DNA from: Phaeobacter sp. G2
GTDB lineage: Bacteria > Pseudomonadota > Alphaproteobacteria > Rhodobacterales > Rhodobacteraceae
DNA length: 64,000 nt
Assembly: GCA_025163595.1 (NCBI GenBank)
Contig: CP104100.1
Span: 3,472,001 to 3,536,000 of the forward strand
Direction of reading: 5' to 3'
Shown: positions 17,638 to 27,176 of the stretch, in pieces
Numbering within the stretch: the first letter of the stretch is position 1
Layout of the letters: every line of letters starts with the position of its first letter
The notes under the pieces: generated by a model
What the model saw: only the letters and a program-made list of their open reading frames with translations
The model's database searches: none
Told to the model about the DNA's origin: nothing
Translations under genes and position numbers: made by a program

Positions 17638-18333
17638 ATGTCCAACATTTTAGAAAATCGGGTCCAGATGATATTTGGTTCAAGACAAAACGAGGATGAA
17701 ACGGTGGTGGCGATGCTGGCCTCGGTGCTGCGCCGCGACATCTCCTTTGGCCTGCTCAGACCGGATGAAAAGCTCAAGCTGAACGACCTGCGGCAACGCT
17801 ATGGCGGCTCTAATCATTCGATGCGCGAAACCCTGCGGCTGCTCAGCGCCGAAGGCCTGGTGGCAGCCACCGCCCAGCGCGGGTTCCGCGTCACCTCGGC
17901 CACCGAGGCAGATCTGCAGGACATTCTGTTCATGCGCATCCAGGTTGAAAAGATGGCATTGGAGAAATCGCTGGCGCTGGGGGATGTCGCCTGGGAGGGT
18001 CGCGTTCTGGCAGCCCATCACGCCATGCGCCACTGCGAATCTGTTGTGCAAAGCGATCTCAGCGATCTGGCTGCCCTGGAGTGGGACAATGCCTGCCGGG
18101 CGTTTTTCTACAGCCTCTGCGAGGCCTCGGGCTCTCCCCGGCTGCTGGACACGCAACAAAAATTCTACGACCAGTCCCGCCGCTTTCGGCTGGCGCTGCT
18201 GCGCGAAGGGCGGCTGGATTTTCCAGATCGCGCCACGCAGCATCAAGCACTGCTCACCGCAGTATTAAGCCGCGACAGCGCCACAGCGCTTAGCCGGTTG
18301 GAGAGACTCATCACCACAGAAATACAGGCCTGA
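17638..18333 (+). CDS. GntR-family regulator with FCD ligand domain
   Basis: A 231-residue transcription factor. The winged helix lies at about residues 20-85 (RPDEKLKLNDLRQRYGGSNH, then SMRETLRLLSAEGLV), where most relatives have a serine/threonine-proline step before LREAL. The C-terminal FCD domain, all helical with conserved polar metal/ligand positions (for example RIQVEKMALEKSLA), senses a small carboxylate in relatives. It is the first gene before a complete ABC importer on the same strand, 46 bp upstream, so it is likely its regulator and may be co-transcribed. No strong ribosome site precedes ATG 17638; ATG 17668 is an alternative start that keeps the whole DNA-binding domain. Confidence 0.87.
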   Translation: MSNILENRVQMIFGSRQNEDETVVAMLASVLRRDISFGLLRPDEKLKLNDLRQRYGGSNHSMRETLRLLSAEGLVAATAQRGFRVTSATEADLQDILFMRIQVEKMALEKSLALGDVAWEGRVLAAHHAMRHCESVVQSDLSDLAALEWDNACRAFFYSLCEASGSPRLLDTQQKFYDQSRRFRLALLREGRLDFPDRATQHQALLTAVLSRDSATALSRLERLITTEIQA

Positions 18334-18379
18334 GGGATAAAAGGATCAGGCCAACACTGTTCACTAGGGAGGAACGATC

Positions 18380-19399
18380 ATGACCACATTTACCCGCCGC
18401 AAGGCATTGGCACTACTGGGTGGCAGCGCCGCTGCTGCTGGACTGGCAAGCCCAGCCTTGGCCTCAAACCGCAAAATCACCGTGGGCGCGCTGCGCTTTA
18501 CCAGCCATTCCGGCAGCTTCATCGGCTTTGAGCGCGGCTATTTTGCCGCCGCGGGCCTGGATGTGGAGTTCAAGTTCTTCCAGGCCGCAACCCCAATGGC
18601 TGTAGCCATTGCCTCCGGCGATGTGGACTACGCAGTAACCGCGATGTCTGGTGGTCTGGTGTCTCTGGCCGACAAGGGTGCGGTCAAGGTGATCGGCGGC
18701 GCCCTGTCCGAAGAAGTCGGCATCGACGGCCAGAAGTTCCTGGTCTCTGACGCCGCCTACCAGGCCGGTGTGACCAGCCCGGCACAGCTGGCGGGCAAAA
18801 GCTACGGCATCACCTCGGCGGGATCCTCTTTCCACTACATGGGCTCCAAAATGGCCCAGGCCGAAGGCATCGAGCTGAAGTTCAAGCCGTTGCAAAAAGT
18901 CGGAGCCATCATCGGCGCGCTGAAATCCGGCCAGATCGACGCCTGGTCCATCGTGCCACATCTGGCCAAACCACTGGCTGGCTCTGGCAAGGTGCATATC
19001 ATTGGCAATGTGTCGGACTACCTGCCAAATTATCAGGTGACCACGGTCTTTACCTCGGCCAAAAACGCTTCGGGCGAGCAGCAGATGACGCGCGATTTCC
19101 TGGCCGGCTATTCCAAAGGTGTGAGCGACTATAACAGCACCATGATCGACAAGGCCCATGGCGACGCCGGTGTTGAAGAGCTGGTCGACCTGATCCACAA
19201 ATATGTCTATGCGGATCGCCCACGTGAAAAGGCGGCCAAGTCGATCATCAATGGCACCATGCGCCTGAATGAGGGCGCAGCGATGAACACCGCCTCGCTG
19301 CAGGACCAGCTGAGCTGGTTCCAATCCGAAGGTCTGGTGGATCAGAGCATCAGCCTGGATACCGTGATTGACCCAAGCTACGTGCAGACACTCGGCTAA
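18380..19399 (+). CDS. ABC substrate-binding protein, nitrate/sulfonate/taurine (NMT1/SsuA) type
   Basis: A 339-residue periplasmic binding protein. The N-terminus TFTRRKALALLGG followed by an alanine-rich hydrophobic run and SPALA-SN is a twin-arginine-type signal, so it may be exported folded. The mature protein begins ITVGALRFTSHSGSFIGFERGYFAAAGLDVEF, the standard NMT1-like opening (ligand domain 1), with ATPMAVAIASGDVDYAV and KSGQIDAW further on. These proteins bind nitrate, alkanesulfonates, taurine or pyrimidine precursors; the ligand is not determinable. A strong AGGGAGGA ribosome site precedes ATG 18380. It is followed by ATPase and permease genes, giving a complete importer. Confidence 0.9.
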   Translation: MTTFTRRKALALLGGSAAAAGLASPALASNRKITVGALRFTSHSGSFIGFERGYFAAAGLDVEFKFFQAATPMAVAIASGDVDYAVTAMSGGLVSLADKGAVKVIGGALSEEVGIDGQKFLVSDAAYQAGVTSPAQLAGKSYGITSAGSSFHYMGSKMAQAEGIELKFKPLQKVGAIIGALKSGQIDAWSIVPHLAKPLAGSGKVHIIGNVSDYLPNYQVTTVFTSAKNASGEQQMTRDFLAGYSKGVSDYNSTMIDKAHGDAGVEELVDLIHKYVYADRPREKAAKSIINGTMRLNEGAAMNTASLQDQLSWFQSEGLVDQSISLDTVIDPSYVQTLG

Positions 19400-19479
19400 A
19401 GCCAGCTGCGCACTTTTTCTCGGGGCGGGATGTGATCTCGCCCCGTCTCTTGTTTCCCCCTTTTCCGGAGCGCTCCCGC

Positions 19480-20247
19480 ATGGATATTCGCCTCTCTGGC
19501 GTCAGCCATTCCTATGATGATTTTGAGGTGCTGCGCGATATCTCGCTGGACATCCCCTCGGGCAAGATTGTCTGCATCGTTGGCCCCTCTGGCTGCGGCA
19601 AGTCCACGCTGTTGCGCTTTATAGGCGGGTTGGAACAGCCCACCCGGGGCGAGGTGCTGCAAATTGGCGCTGCGCCCAAAGATTGCCTCAACCCGCTCAC
19701 CTATATTTTTCAGGATTTTGCCCTGCTGCCCTGGCGCTCGGTGCGGGGTAATATCTCTTTGGTGCTGGAGGATCACGGCATTCGCGGTGCCCGCGCCGAG
19801 GCGATCATTGCCGATGTGCTGGCCCGCACCAAGCTGAGCGAGTTCCACAAGGCCCTGCCCAAGCAGCTGTCGGGGGGGATGAAACAGCGGGTGGCGATTG
19901 CCCGTGCCCTGGCGGTGAACCCGGCGGTGATGCTGATGGATGAGCCGCTTTCGGCGCTGGATAGTCAGACCCGCGAATTGCTGATGGATGATCTGGTCAG
20001 CCTCTGGACCCGGACGCCGTTTACGGCAGTCTATGTCACCCATAACCTGGCCGAAGCCGTGCGGCTGGGCCACTCCATCGTGGTGATGTCGCGCCGCCCT
20101 GGCGAGATCCGCGAAGTGGTGCATCTGGATACCCCGCTGGATCAACGTCACTATGGGGACAGCGCTTTGGAAGAAAAACAAAAATACCTTTGGCAATTGA
20201 TGCGCGAAGAGGCCCGTGCGGCAGATGCGGAGCTGGTTCATGTCTGA
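19480..20247 (+). CDS. ABC transporter ATP-binding protein (SsuB/TauB type)
   Basis: A 255-residue ATPase starting at ATG 19480, with CGGAG upstream. Walker A GPSGCGKST (about residue 36), Q-loop FQDFALLPWRSV, signature LSGGMKQRVAIARAL (about 134), Walker B VMLMDEPLSALD and switch His in YVTHNLAEAVRLG are all intact. The LPWR variant after the Q-loop is typical of nitrate/sulfonate/taurine importers. It overlaps the permease gene by eight bases, indicating translational coupling. It works with the binding protein 81 bp upstream. Confidence 0.92.
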   Translation: MDIRLSGVSHSYDDFEVLRDISLDIPSGKIVCIVGPSGCGKSTLLRFIGGLEQPTRGEVLQIGAAPKDCLNPLTYIFQDFALLPWRSVRGNISLVLEDHGIRGARAEAIIADVLARTKLSEFHKALPKQLSGGMKQRVAIARALAVNPAVMLMDEPLSALDSQTRELLMDDLVSLWTRTPFTAVYVTHNLAEAVRLGHSIVVMSRRPGEIREVVHLDTPLDQRHYGDSALEEKQKYLWQLMREEARAADAELVHV

Positions 20248-21085
20248 TCTGAAACCCAACACAGCCGCCGATACCACCGAAACTCAACCCTCTCAGGGCC
20301 AAGCCCGCCAGGTCACCTTTCGTGGTGGAGGCTTTGCCCCGGCCAGCCATCGCTGGATCGGTGTCTTGGTCTTTGTCTTGCTGCTGGCGCTTGCGGAACT
20401 TGGCACCCGTCAGGGCTGGATTTCACCACTGACCCTGCCGCTGCCCAGTGACGTGCTCAAAACCTTTGGCGAGCTCTATGCGTCTGGGCTGTTGTGGGCA
20501 CATATGAGTGTATCTTTGACCCGGCTGTTTATCGGTGCCTTGCTTGGCGCCAGCCTGGGCGTTGCGACCGGCGTGTTGATCGGGCTGTTTTCCTATGTTC
20601 GCGCCGGATTGGTGCCGCTGACGGCTGCGCTGTTCCCCATCCCCAAGATCGCGCTTTTACCGCTGTTTGTGATCTGGTTTGGCATTGATGAGGGCTCAAA
20701 ATACGCGCTGATCGCCTTTGGCACCTTTACCCCCACGGTGGTGGCTACCTATGGCGCGGTGGACAATGTTGATCGCAGCCTGATCCGCATGGGCCAAAGC
20801 TTCAACCTGTCCTGGTTCTCGATCGTGCGCAAGATTGTGCTGCCTGGGGCCATGCCCGGTATCCTGTCCGGGCTCCGCATCAGCCTGGCCATTGCCATCA
20901 TCCTGCTGGTTGCAGCCGAGATGCTGGGCGCGGAATACGGCATCGGCGCCTATATCCTGGAGGCCGGATCGCTCTATGATCTGGAACGCCTGTTTGCCGG
21001 CGTCACCATCCTGTCGCTGCTGGGGGTCACGCTGAGCGCCACCATCGGGTTTATTGAACGCCGGGTATTGGGCTGGCGCCAATAG
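20240..21085 (+). CDS. ABC transporter permease (SsuC/TauC type)
   Basis: A 281-residue inner-membrane protein starting at ATG 20240 inside the end of the ATPase gene. After a polar cytoplasmic tail of about 35 residues come about six membrane spans (first: WIGVLVFVLLLALAELG). The coupling region MGQSFNLSWFSIVRKIVLPG (about 180-199) is the EAA-like loop of the BPD_transp_1 fold. It forms a homodimeric channel in relatives, driven by the upstream ATPase. It is the last gene of the operon; a weak hairpin (AGCCCCC/GGGGGCT, 21084-21108) follows without a T-tract. An upstream ATG at 20216 would add only eight residues and is less likely. Confidence 0.91.
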   Translation: MSDLKPNTAADTTETQPSQGQARQVTFRGGGFAPASHRWIGVLVFVLLLALAELGTRQGWISPLTLPLPSDVLKTFGELYASGLLWAHMSVSLTRLFIGALLGASLGVATGVLIGLFSYVRAGLVPLTAALFPIPKIALLPLFVIWFGIDEGSKYALIAFGTFTPTVVATYGAVDNVDRSLIRMGQSFNLSWFSIVRKIVLPGAMPGILSGLRISLAIAIILLVAAEMLGAEYGIGAYILEAGSLYDLERLFAGVTILSLLGVTLSATIGFIERRVLGWRQ

Positions 21086-21213
21086 CCCCCCTTTACTGGC
21101 AGGGGGCTTGAACGGGTGGTTTGCCGGGAAAAATCTGACTGGGTGCTTTTGGGGGCGGCTCAGGGGACTTGCAGGGGCAGCTCTGGCTGACTCTGGGGCG
21201 GCTGCTTGTGTGG

Positions 21214-22539
21214 TTAGTATCTGGCAGCGTCCCAGCCCAGACCCGGCCCAGACCTGCGTTTTTGCGGCGGCATGGCTCCACCCACTGGCAGATACTGTTT
21301 GAGGATTCCGGCGCGGTGGGCAAAGACCTGCACATCACTAAAAGGCATCCCATCAAGGCGGGCATCTGCAATGCGCTGCGCCAGCTGGTCGCGATCTGCG
21401 TCCAACTCGGCGATCCGAAGCGCCAGGGCCTCGGTGTCGCCACGGGAAACCAGCGCCCCCCCGCCCTGCCCCGAAATCAGATCCCGTGCATAGGCGCCTT
21501 CATAGCCCAAAATTGGCGTGCCGCAGGTCAGGGCCTCGATCAGGCAGCGCGGCGATTCAGGTGTTTTATGGCAAAACACAAAGAGATCAGCCTGCCGCAG
21601 CGCCTGTAACACAGCACTGCGATCCTCGATAAATCCTGGGAAATCAACACAGTTGGTCAATCCCGCCCGCTGGATCCGCCCCTTCATCTGCGGTAGCGCC
21701 GCGCCATCGCCAAGCCAGGTTGCGTGGAAACCCACCCCGAGAACATTGAGCCGCTCCAGTACCGTGGTCCAGTCGATCGGCCCCTTCATGGCCTCGGCGC
21801 GACCGGTGTAGATCAGCCGCAGCGGTCGTTTTCTCCCAACATCCGTGATCTTTGCCGCCAAGGCACTGTCGCTGATGTGATCTTCCTCAGCGATGTGAAT
21901 ATCATGGACCAGCTGTGGGTTTCGGCACAGCCCGTGATAGGCTTCAAAGGTTTCAGCCCCATGGAACAGGCCCAGATCGGCCCGCTGGATCACAGCCTTT
22001 TCAAGCCAGGCCATGGGCCGGTGATACAACCGCCCCCGCAAGCGACTGCGCCAGGTTGTCTGGTCCAGCGCCTTGTCGCTTGGACGCTCCAGCGATTGCC
22101 GCATGACTTCGGATTCCACCCGATCCGTCCAGACCCCAAAGGGCCGCTGCAACTGATGCGCGGCCAGGCAGGACACCGCCCCCCAATCGCCAAACAACCC
22201 ACCGATGGCAAAGCTCAGGTAATCTGCTTTTGCGATCAACCTGCGTATCCGCTTTAATGCCCGCGGCAGGGCCCGTAGAAACTGGTCCGGGCGATAGGCC
22301 ATGGGGAAGGGTTCGATGCTGACTCGCGACAGCTCTTGCTGATAGCAGTGCACAGGCACCCATCCCGCTGGAGGCGCAACCGCGCTGACCGGCATCATCA
22401 CCGTGATCAGATCAAAGTGCCGCGCCCAGAGCTGCAGCCCGTTGACCGCCTGCCGTTCAATAAAAAGAGACCCCTCAAAGAGATACAGCGGCACTGGGGC
22501 ATAAAGTAAAAGGCTGGTTTGTGGCGCGGTTCTGGGCAT
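21214..22539 (-). CDS. GT-B fold glycosyltransferase (family 4-like)
   Basis: A 441-residue protein with the layout of a retaining GT4 enzyme: a variable N-terminal acceptor half (residues 1-220) and a C-terminal nucleotide-sugar half with RLIYTGRAEAMKGPIDW, FHATWLGDGAALPQMK, CVDFPGFI and FVFCHKTPESPRCLIEALTC, where the E-x7-E-type region (SPRCLIEAL) is near the donor site. AAGGAC precedes ATG 22539. It stands alone, with no other polysaccharide genes nearby, and is convergent with the ABC permease gene. It probably adds a sugar to a surface glycan or lipid; donor and acceptor cannot be inferred. Confidence 0.75.
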   Translation of the reverse strand: MPRTAPQTSLLLYAPVPLYLFEGSLFIERQAVNGLQLWARHFDLITVMMPVSAVAPPAGWVPVHCYQQELSRVSIEPFPMAYRPDQFLRALPRALKRIRRLIAKADYLSFAIGGLFGDWGAVSCLAAHQLQRPFGVWTDRVESEVMRQSLERPSDKALDQTTWRSRLRGRLYHRPMAWLEKAVIQRADLGLFHGAETFEAYHGLCRNPQLVHDIHIAEEDHISDSALAAKITDVGRKRPLRLIYTGRAEAMKGPIDWTTVLERLNVLGVGFHATWLGDGAALPQMKGRIQRAGLTNCVDFPGFIEDRSAVLQALRQADLFVFCHKTPESPRCLIEALTCGTPILGYEGAYARDLISGQGGGALVSRGDTEALALRIAELDADRDQLAQRIADARLDGMPFSDVQVFAHRAGILKQYLPVGGAMPPQKRRSGPGLGWDAARY

Positions 22540-22899
22540 CGCTGTCGTCCTTGTCAGGGGAGATCAAACTGGCTCCTTGCCGACAAGGTTAACTAAAATT
22601 TTCCTAAAATTCACATGGCGCCTAAGCGGAGCCAGCGCGCTCAAAAGAACCAGCGCACTCACCAAAAGGCGAAGAAAGATAGCCAAAAGTGCGCGAAAAA
22701 GCAGCGCCGCGTCAATCTGACGAGCCAGAATCTGCATCCTAATGATTGCACCGCCCGCGCTCCTGCTCTACATGAGGGCCTAAATGGCCCTGGCCGGAAA
22801 CCAATTTCGACATATGGTCCGTTCAGTCGCATACATGAAATGTAGCGCTGCTACATTATAGTCACCAAAGCTTCCGTTATCGCTGAAAGGTTGAGAAAC
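22540..22899. other. non-coding region between glycosyltransferase and icd
   Basis: About 360 bp holding the divergent promoters. The first part is A-rich on the plus strand with many lysine-type triplets but no credible gene. An inverted repeat at 22839-22857 is the only clear structure. I see no RNA gene. Confidence 0.6.
22839..22857. promoter_or_regulatory. inverted repeat upstream of icd, candidate operator
   Basis: AATGTAGC-GCT-GCTACATT, perfect eight-base arms around three bases, ending 42 bp before the isocitrate dehydrogenase ATG. Position fits an operator or promoter-overlapping control site; TACATTATA at its right edge could be part of a -10 region. Regulator unknown. Confidence 0.5.
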
Positions 22900-25113
22900 A
22901 TGACAGAAAATTCAAACCCCGACATTCTGTATACCATCGTAGACGAAGCTCCAGAGCTGGCCTCGGCATCCTTTCTGCCGATCATCCGCAAGTTCGCCGC
23001 TGCCGCCGATGTCAGTGTTGGCACCAAAGACATTTCCCTGGCTGGGCGCATCCTCTCTGCCTTCCCAGAAAACCTGAGCCCCGAACAGCGTCAGACCGAC
23101 GATCTGGCAGAACTGGGTGAGCTGGTCAAAACGCCAGACGCAAATGTCATCAAACTGCCAAATATCTCGGCCTCTGTGCCGCAGCTGGTCGCCGCCATCG
23201 AAGAATTGCAGGCCCAGGGCTATGACATTCCCTCCTACCCCGAAGAGCCCACAACAGATGCCGAAAAAGACGCCCGCGCGCGCTATGACGGCCTGAAAGG
23301 CTCTGCGGTGAACCCGGTTCTGCGGGAAGGCAACTCAGACCGCCGCGCGGCTCGCGCCGTTAAGAACTACGCCCAGAACAACCCACATTCGATGGGCGCG
23401 TGGACTGGCGACAGCAAAACCAAGGTCTCGTCCATGGCGGAGGGTGATTTCTACGCCAATGAAAAAGCCGCCACCATCACAGCGGCGCAGGCCGGTGACG
23501 CCAAGATCGAATTTGTCGGCACCGATGGCACGGTTACCGTGCTGAAAGACGGCTGGTCGCTTGAGGCCGGTACCGTTGCAGATGCCACATTCATGTCGGC
23601 TGCTGCCCTGTCGAGCTTCCTGGCAGAGGCCATTGCCGACACCAAGGCAGACGGCACCATGTTTTCGCTGCACCTGAAGGCCACCATGATGAAGGTCTCT
23701 GACCCGATCATTTTTGGTCACGCGGTCAAAGCCTGGCTGGCGCCGGTGTTCGACAAGTTCGGTGCCGAGCTGGAGGCCTTGGGAGTCAATGCCAACTCTG
23801 GCATGGGTGATCTGCTGGACCGTGTTGCCGACAACGCCGACATCATGGCCGCAATTGAGGCCGTCACCGCTGAGCGCCCCGCCATGTATATGGTGGACAG
23901 CGACAAGGGCATTACCAACCTGCACGTGCCTTCGGATGTGATCATCGACGCCTCGATGCCTGCGGTGATCCGCGCTGGCGGCAAGGGCTGGGATGCAGCA
24001 GGCAACAAGGGCGACACCAACTGCGTCATTCCTGATCGTTGCTATGCCACCATCTATGATGAGACCATCAACTTTTTCAAAGCCAATGGCGCGCTGGACG
24101 TGACTACGGCGGGGTCCGTCGCCAACGTTGGTCTGATGGCACAAAAAGCCGAAGAATACGGCAGCCACCCCACCACATTTGAAGCCCCTGCTGCGGGCAC
24201 CATCCGTGTGGTTCTGGCCAATGGCGAAACCCTGCACGCCCATAGCGTCGAGGCCGGCGACATCTGGCGTGCCTGCACCGCCAAACAGGCACCGATTGAA
24301 AACTGGATTGAACTGGCTCTGGATCGCCAGCGTCTGACCGGTTCCGAAGCCATATTCTGGCTTGACGAAAACCGTGCCCATGACGCCGAACTGATCAAAT
24401 ATGTCAAACCCGCGCTGGAAGCTGCAGGCAAGGCGGATCTGTTCCAGATCATGGCCCCACGGGAAGCAACAGCCCAGTCGCTGAAGACCATCACCGCAGG
24501 CAAGGACAGCATCGCCATCACCGGCAACGTGCTGCGCGACTATCTGACCGATTTGTTCCCGATCCTGGAACTGGGCACCTCGGCCAAGATGTTGTCGATC
24601 GTGAAACTGATGCAAGGTGGCGGTTTGTTTGAAACCGGTGCCGGTGGCTCGGCGCCCAAGCACGTGCAGCAGCTGGTTGAGCAAAACCACCTGCGCTGGG
24701 ACTCGATGGGGGAATTCTGCGCCCTGGGTGAAAGCCTGAAGTTCCTGGCAGACAGCAAGGACAACGCCAAAGCCGGTGTGCTGGGGGCTGCCGCTGAGGT
24801 GGCAACCCAAGGCATTCTGGACAACAACAAGTCGCCTTCGCGCAAGGTGGGCGAACCTGACAACCGCGACAGCCACTACTGGTTTGCCCGCTACTGGGCT
24901 GAGGCCCTGGCAGCACAGGGTGACGACGCAGACCTGGCCGCAGAATTTGCCCCCATTGCCAAGGCGCTGGCCGATGGCGAAGAGGCCATTCTGGCGGAAT
25001 TGGCGACGGCACAGGGCCCGGCCGCGGATATTGGCGGCTATTTCCACCCCTCTGCGGAGCTGAAAGCCAAGGTCATGCGCCCCTCGGGAACGCTGAATGC
25101 CATTATCGGCTAA
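22900..25113 (+). CDS. icd: isocitrate dehydrogenase, NADP-dependent, monomeric type
   Basis: A 737-residue enzyme that oxidatively decarboxylates isocitrate to 2-oxoglutarate in the TCA cycle with NADP. Length and sequence match the monomeric class (about 740 residues), not the 45-kDa dimeric class: the opening [56 protein letters not shown] and [14 protein letters not shown] are all family blocks. I start at ATG 22900, with GAAAGG about ten bases upstream; a TTG nine bases earlier is in frame. It is monocistronic, preceded by an inverted repeat and closed by a strong terminator. Confidence 0.97.
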   Translation: MTENSNPDILYTIVDEAPELASASFLPIIRKFAAAADVSVGTKDISLAGRILSAFPENLSPEQRQTDDLAELGELVKTPDANVIKLPNISASVPQLVAAIEELQAQGYDIPSYPEEPTTDAEKDARARYDGLKGSAVNPVLREGNSDRRAARAVKNYAQNNPHSMGAWTGDSKTKVSSMAEGDFYANEKAATITAAQAGDAKIEFVGTDGTVTVLKDGWSLEAGTVADATFMSAAALSSFLAEAIADTKADGTMFSLHLKATMMKVSDPIIFGHAVKAWLAPVFDKFGAELEALGVNANSGMGDLLDRVADNADIMAAIEAVTAERPAMYMVDSDKGITNLHVPSDVIIDASMPAVIRAGGKGWDAAGNKGDTNCVIPDRCYATIYDETINFFKANGALDVTTAGSVANVGLMAQKAEEYGSHPTTFEAPAAGTIRVVLANGETLHAHSVEAGDIWRACTAKQAPIENWIELALDRQRLTGSEAIFWLDENRAHDAELIKYVKPALEAAGKADLFQIMAPREATAQSLKTITAGKDSIAITGNVLRDYLTDLFPILELGTSAKMLSIVKLMQGGGLFETGAGGSAPKHVQQLVEQNHLRWDSMGEFCALGESLKFLADSKDNAKAGVLGAAAEVATQGILDNNKSPSRKVGEPDNRDSHYWFARYWAEALAAQGDDADLAAEFAPIAKALADGEEAILAELATAQGPAADIGGYFHPSAELKAKVMRPSGTLNAIIG

Positions 25114-25143
25114 GCGGCTCAGCCCCTTTAGGACAAACAAAAG

Positions 25144-25178
25144 AGCGCCCGGCAGATTTGCCGGGCGCTTTGTTTTTG
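25144..25178 (+). terminator. intrinsic terminator of icd
   Basis: Eleven-base-pair perfect stem AGCGCCCGGCA (25144-25154) with 25159-25169, four-base loop, then TTGTTTTT. It lies 31 bp after the icd stop. Confidence 0.92.
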
Positions 25179-25191
25179 CGAGGTTTGATCT

Positions 25192-25254
25192 GGGGGCTCT
25201 GCCCCCGCGTCCCTGCGGGACGCTCCCCCGAGGTATTTAGGGAAAGATGAAAGC
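25192..25254. repeat. REP-like double-hairpin element
   Basis: Two adjacent perfect hairpins, GGGGGC-TCT-GCCCCC (25192-25206) and GCGTCCC-TGC-GGGACGC (25207-25223), followed by CTCCCCCGAGGTATTTAGGG and AAGATGAAAG. From memory this arrangement resembles a dispersed intergenic repeat of Rhodobacteraceae; I cannot verify copy number here. It sits between the convergent icd and chemoreceptor genes. Confidence 0.65.
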
Positions 25255-25271
25255 CACAGCCCTAGAGCTTG

Positions 25272-27176
25272 TCAGAAGTCCTGCCACATGTCCTTGGCTG
25301 CATTGCCGTCAGTGCTGACACTGATTGGTGCAGCAGCCGAGGTCGCGGCTTCAAGGTCCCAGTCGTCCTCTCCATGCGCCGAGGGCGCTACGGTTGCTGC
25401 CATCGGGGCAGCGGCTGTTGGCATCTGCACAACAGGGGCGCTGCCATCTAACTTAAAGATCGCAACCAGTTCGGCCAGTTTCGAGGAATCTGCATTGAGC
25501 ATGTGCCCGGCAGCAGTCGCCTCTTCAACCATGGCGGCGTTTTGCTGGGTCACCTGGTCCAGCTGGGTCACCCCGGTGTTGATCTCGTTCAGGCCAGTCG
25601 ATTGCTCAACAGCACCTTCGGCAATGCCGGAAACCAGCTTGGAGATGTGGCTAACCTGACCCACGATGCTGTCCAGCGCTTCGCCAGCCTTGCCAACCAG
25701 ATCCACCCCACGGGCAACCTGTTTCGAGCTGTCACCGATCAGGGTTTTGATTTCCATTGCAGCATCCGAAGAGCGTTGCGCCAGAGCACGAACTTCCGAG
25801 GCGACAACCGCAAAGCCTTTGCCAGCTTCGCCGGCCCGGGCCGCTTCGACCCCGGCATTGAGAGCAAGCAGGTTGGTCTGGAAGGCGATGTCGTCAATCA
25901 CCGAGATAATCTGGCCGATGTGGTTCGAGCTCTGTTCGATTTCGGTCATCGCGGACACCGCGCTTTGCACCACTTCGCCACTGATTTCGGCTTCTTTCTT
26001 GGCCGCTTCCATGGTGGCCTCAACGCTGCTGGCACCTTCGGCGGCAGATCTCACGCTTGCGGTCAGCTCGTCGAGCGCTGCAGCGGTCTCTTCCAGAGTT
26101 GCCGCCTGGCTTTCGGTACGGTGCGACAGATCATCAGAGGCCTGGCTGATTTCAGCCGCGCCATTGCGGATGGAGCTGGTGGCTTCGACCATGCGCGACA
26201 TTGTTCCGCTCAGCGTTTCAATCGTCTGGTTAAAGTCACGACGCAACTGGCCATAATCCTGTGGGAAATCGCTGCCGATTTTGACTGTCAGGTCCCCCTG
26301 CGACAGCTTGGACAGGCTGCCACTCAGAATGGAGACAACCTCGGCCTGTTCAGCTTCGCGTTCTTGCTGTTTGCTTTCCAGCTCTTTCTGGCGGATCAGG
26401 GACTGCTTGAGAACTTCCAAGCTGCGCGCCATGTCGCCAATTTCGCTTTTGTTTTTTGTGGCAGGGACATCCGTATCAGTGTCACCATCAGCCATTGAGT
26501 GCATCCGATTTTTCAACGCATTCACTGGCGCTGTAACACTACGGGTGATCACTGTGGCCCCAAGGCTAAGAATGGCGAGGCTGATGGCCAAGGCACCGAT
26601 GGCAGTCCAGCGAACGATATTTAGTTCTGCATCAATATCAGCCACATAGGCGCCTGTGCCGATGCCCCAGCCCCAAGGGGTGAAGGCTTTGACGTAGCCC
26701 ATTTTTGCTTCCTGAATTTCAGAATCCGGCTTGTTGAAGTGGTAGATCACCGGGCCGGAGCCTGTCGTCTCGATGACCCTGTTGAACTCTTCAAAAACCC
26801 TAAGACCATTCACATCTTCAAAGCCTGACTGATCTTCCCCAATCAATTGTGGGGCGACTGGATGTGCAACCATGGTGTTGTTTTGATTAAAGGCAAAGAA
26901 GTAGCCTGCGGTGCCAAAACGCAGCAGTTCGACCTGCTCTTTCCCTAGCGCCTGCGCCTCTTCCAATGTCAGGTCCCCAGCCTGAACTTTTGCGTCCAGA
27001 TCAGCCAGGGCGCTGATAACGGTGCCGACCAAATTGTCGAGCTCCTTCTCTCGCATCTCATAGGCATTTTCCACCGTGCGAGACAGCAAAACAAAGGTCA
27101 AAACCGCGGCCAATCCCACCGCCAACGCGGTTAGGGCGTATATCCGTATGGGCAATCGGAACAAAAGCTGGGGCAT
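25272..27176 (-). CDS. methyl-accepting chemotaxis protein with single Cache domain
   Basis: A 634-residue transmembrane chemoreceptor. TM1 is at about 11-31; the periplasmic part (about 34-190, with GTAGYFFAFNQNNTMVAHPV and GWGIGTGAYVADID) matches sCache_2 sensors of small organic acids; TM2 is at about 191-212; HAMP follows, then the signalling domain with the hairpin tip region IISVIDDIAFQTNLLALNAG and [20 protein letters not shown]. The protein ends MWQDF, with aromatic residues at positions 2 and 5 as in the NWETF pentapeptide that tethers CheR/CheB in enteric receptors. No chemotaxis kinase genes are nearby. A long AT-rich leader separates it from the MocR gene. Confidence 0.93.
   Translation of the reverse strand: MPQLLFRLPIRIYALTALAVGLAAVLTFVLLSRTVENAYEMREKELDNLVGTVISALADLDAKVQAGDLTLEEAQALGKEQVELLRFGTAGYFFAFNQNNTMVAHPVAPQLIGEDQSGFEDVNGLRVFEEFNRVIETTGSGPVIYHFNKPDSEIQEAKMGYVKAFTPWGWGIGTGAYVADIDAELNIVRWTAIGALAISLAILSLGATVITRSVTAPVNALKNRMHSMADGDTDTDVPATKNKSEIGDMARSLEVLKQSLIRQKELESKQQEREAEQAEVVSILSGSLSKLSQGDLTVKIGSDFPQDYGQLRRDFNQTIETLSGTMSRMVEATSSIRNGAAEISQASDDLSHRTESQAATLEETAAALDELTASVRSAAEGASSVEATMEAAKKEAEISGEVVQSAVSAMTEIEQSSNHIGQIISVIDDIAFQTNLLALNAGVEAARAGEAGKGFAVVASEVRALAQRSSDAAMEIKTLIGDSSKQVARGVDLVGKAGEALDSIVGQVSHISKLVSGIAEGAVEQSTGLNEINTGVTQLDQVTQQNAAMVEEATAAGHMLNADSSKLAELVAIFKLDGSAPVVQMPTAAAPMAATVAPSAHGEDDWDLEAATSAAAPISVSTDGNAAKDMWQDF

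Noticed and set aside
21084..21108. Hairpin AGCCCCC/GGGGGCT after the SsuC-type permease gene
   Set aside because: Long loop and no T-tract; too weak to call a terminator.
22615..22845. Lysine/arginine-rich 76-codon frame upstream of icd
   Set aside because: No ribosome site, low-complexity composition and overlap with the icd promoter repeat.
23335..25140. Minus-strand open frame of 601 codons
   Set aside because: Antisense to icd; no domain similarity.
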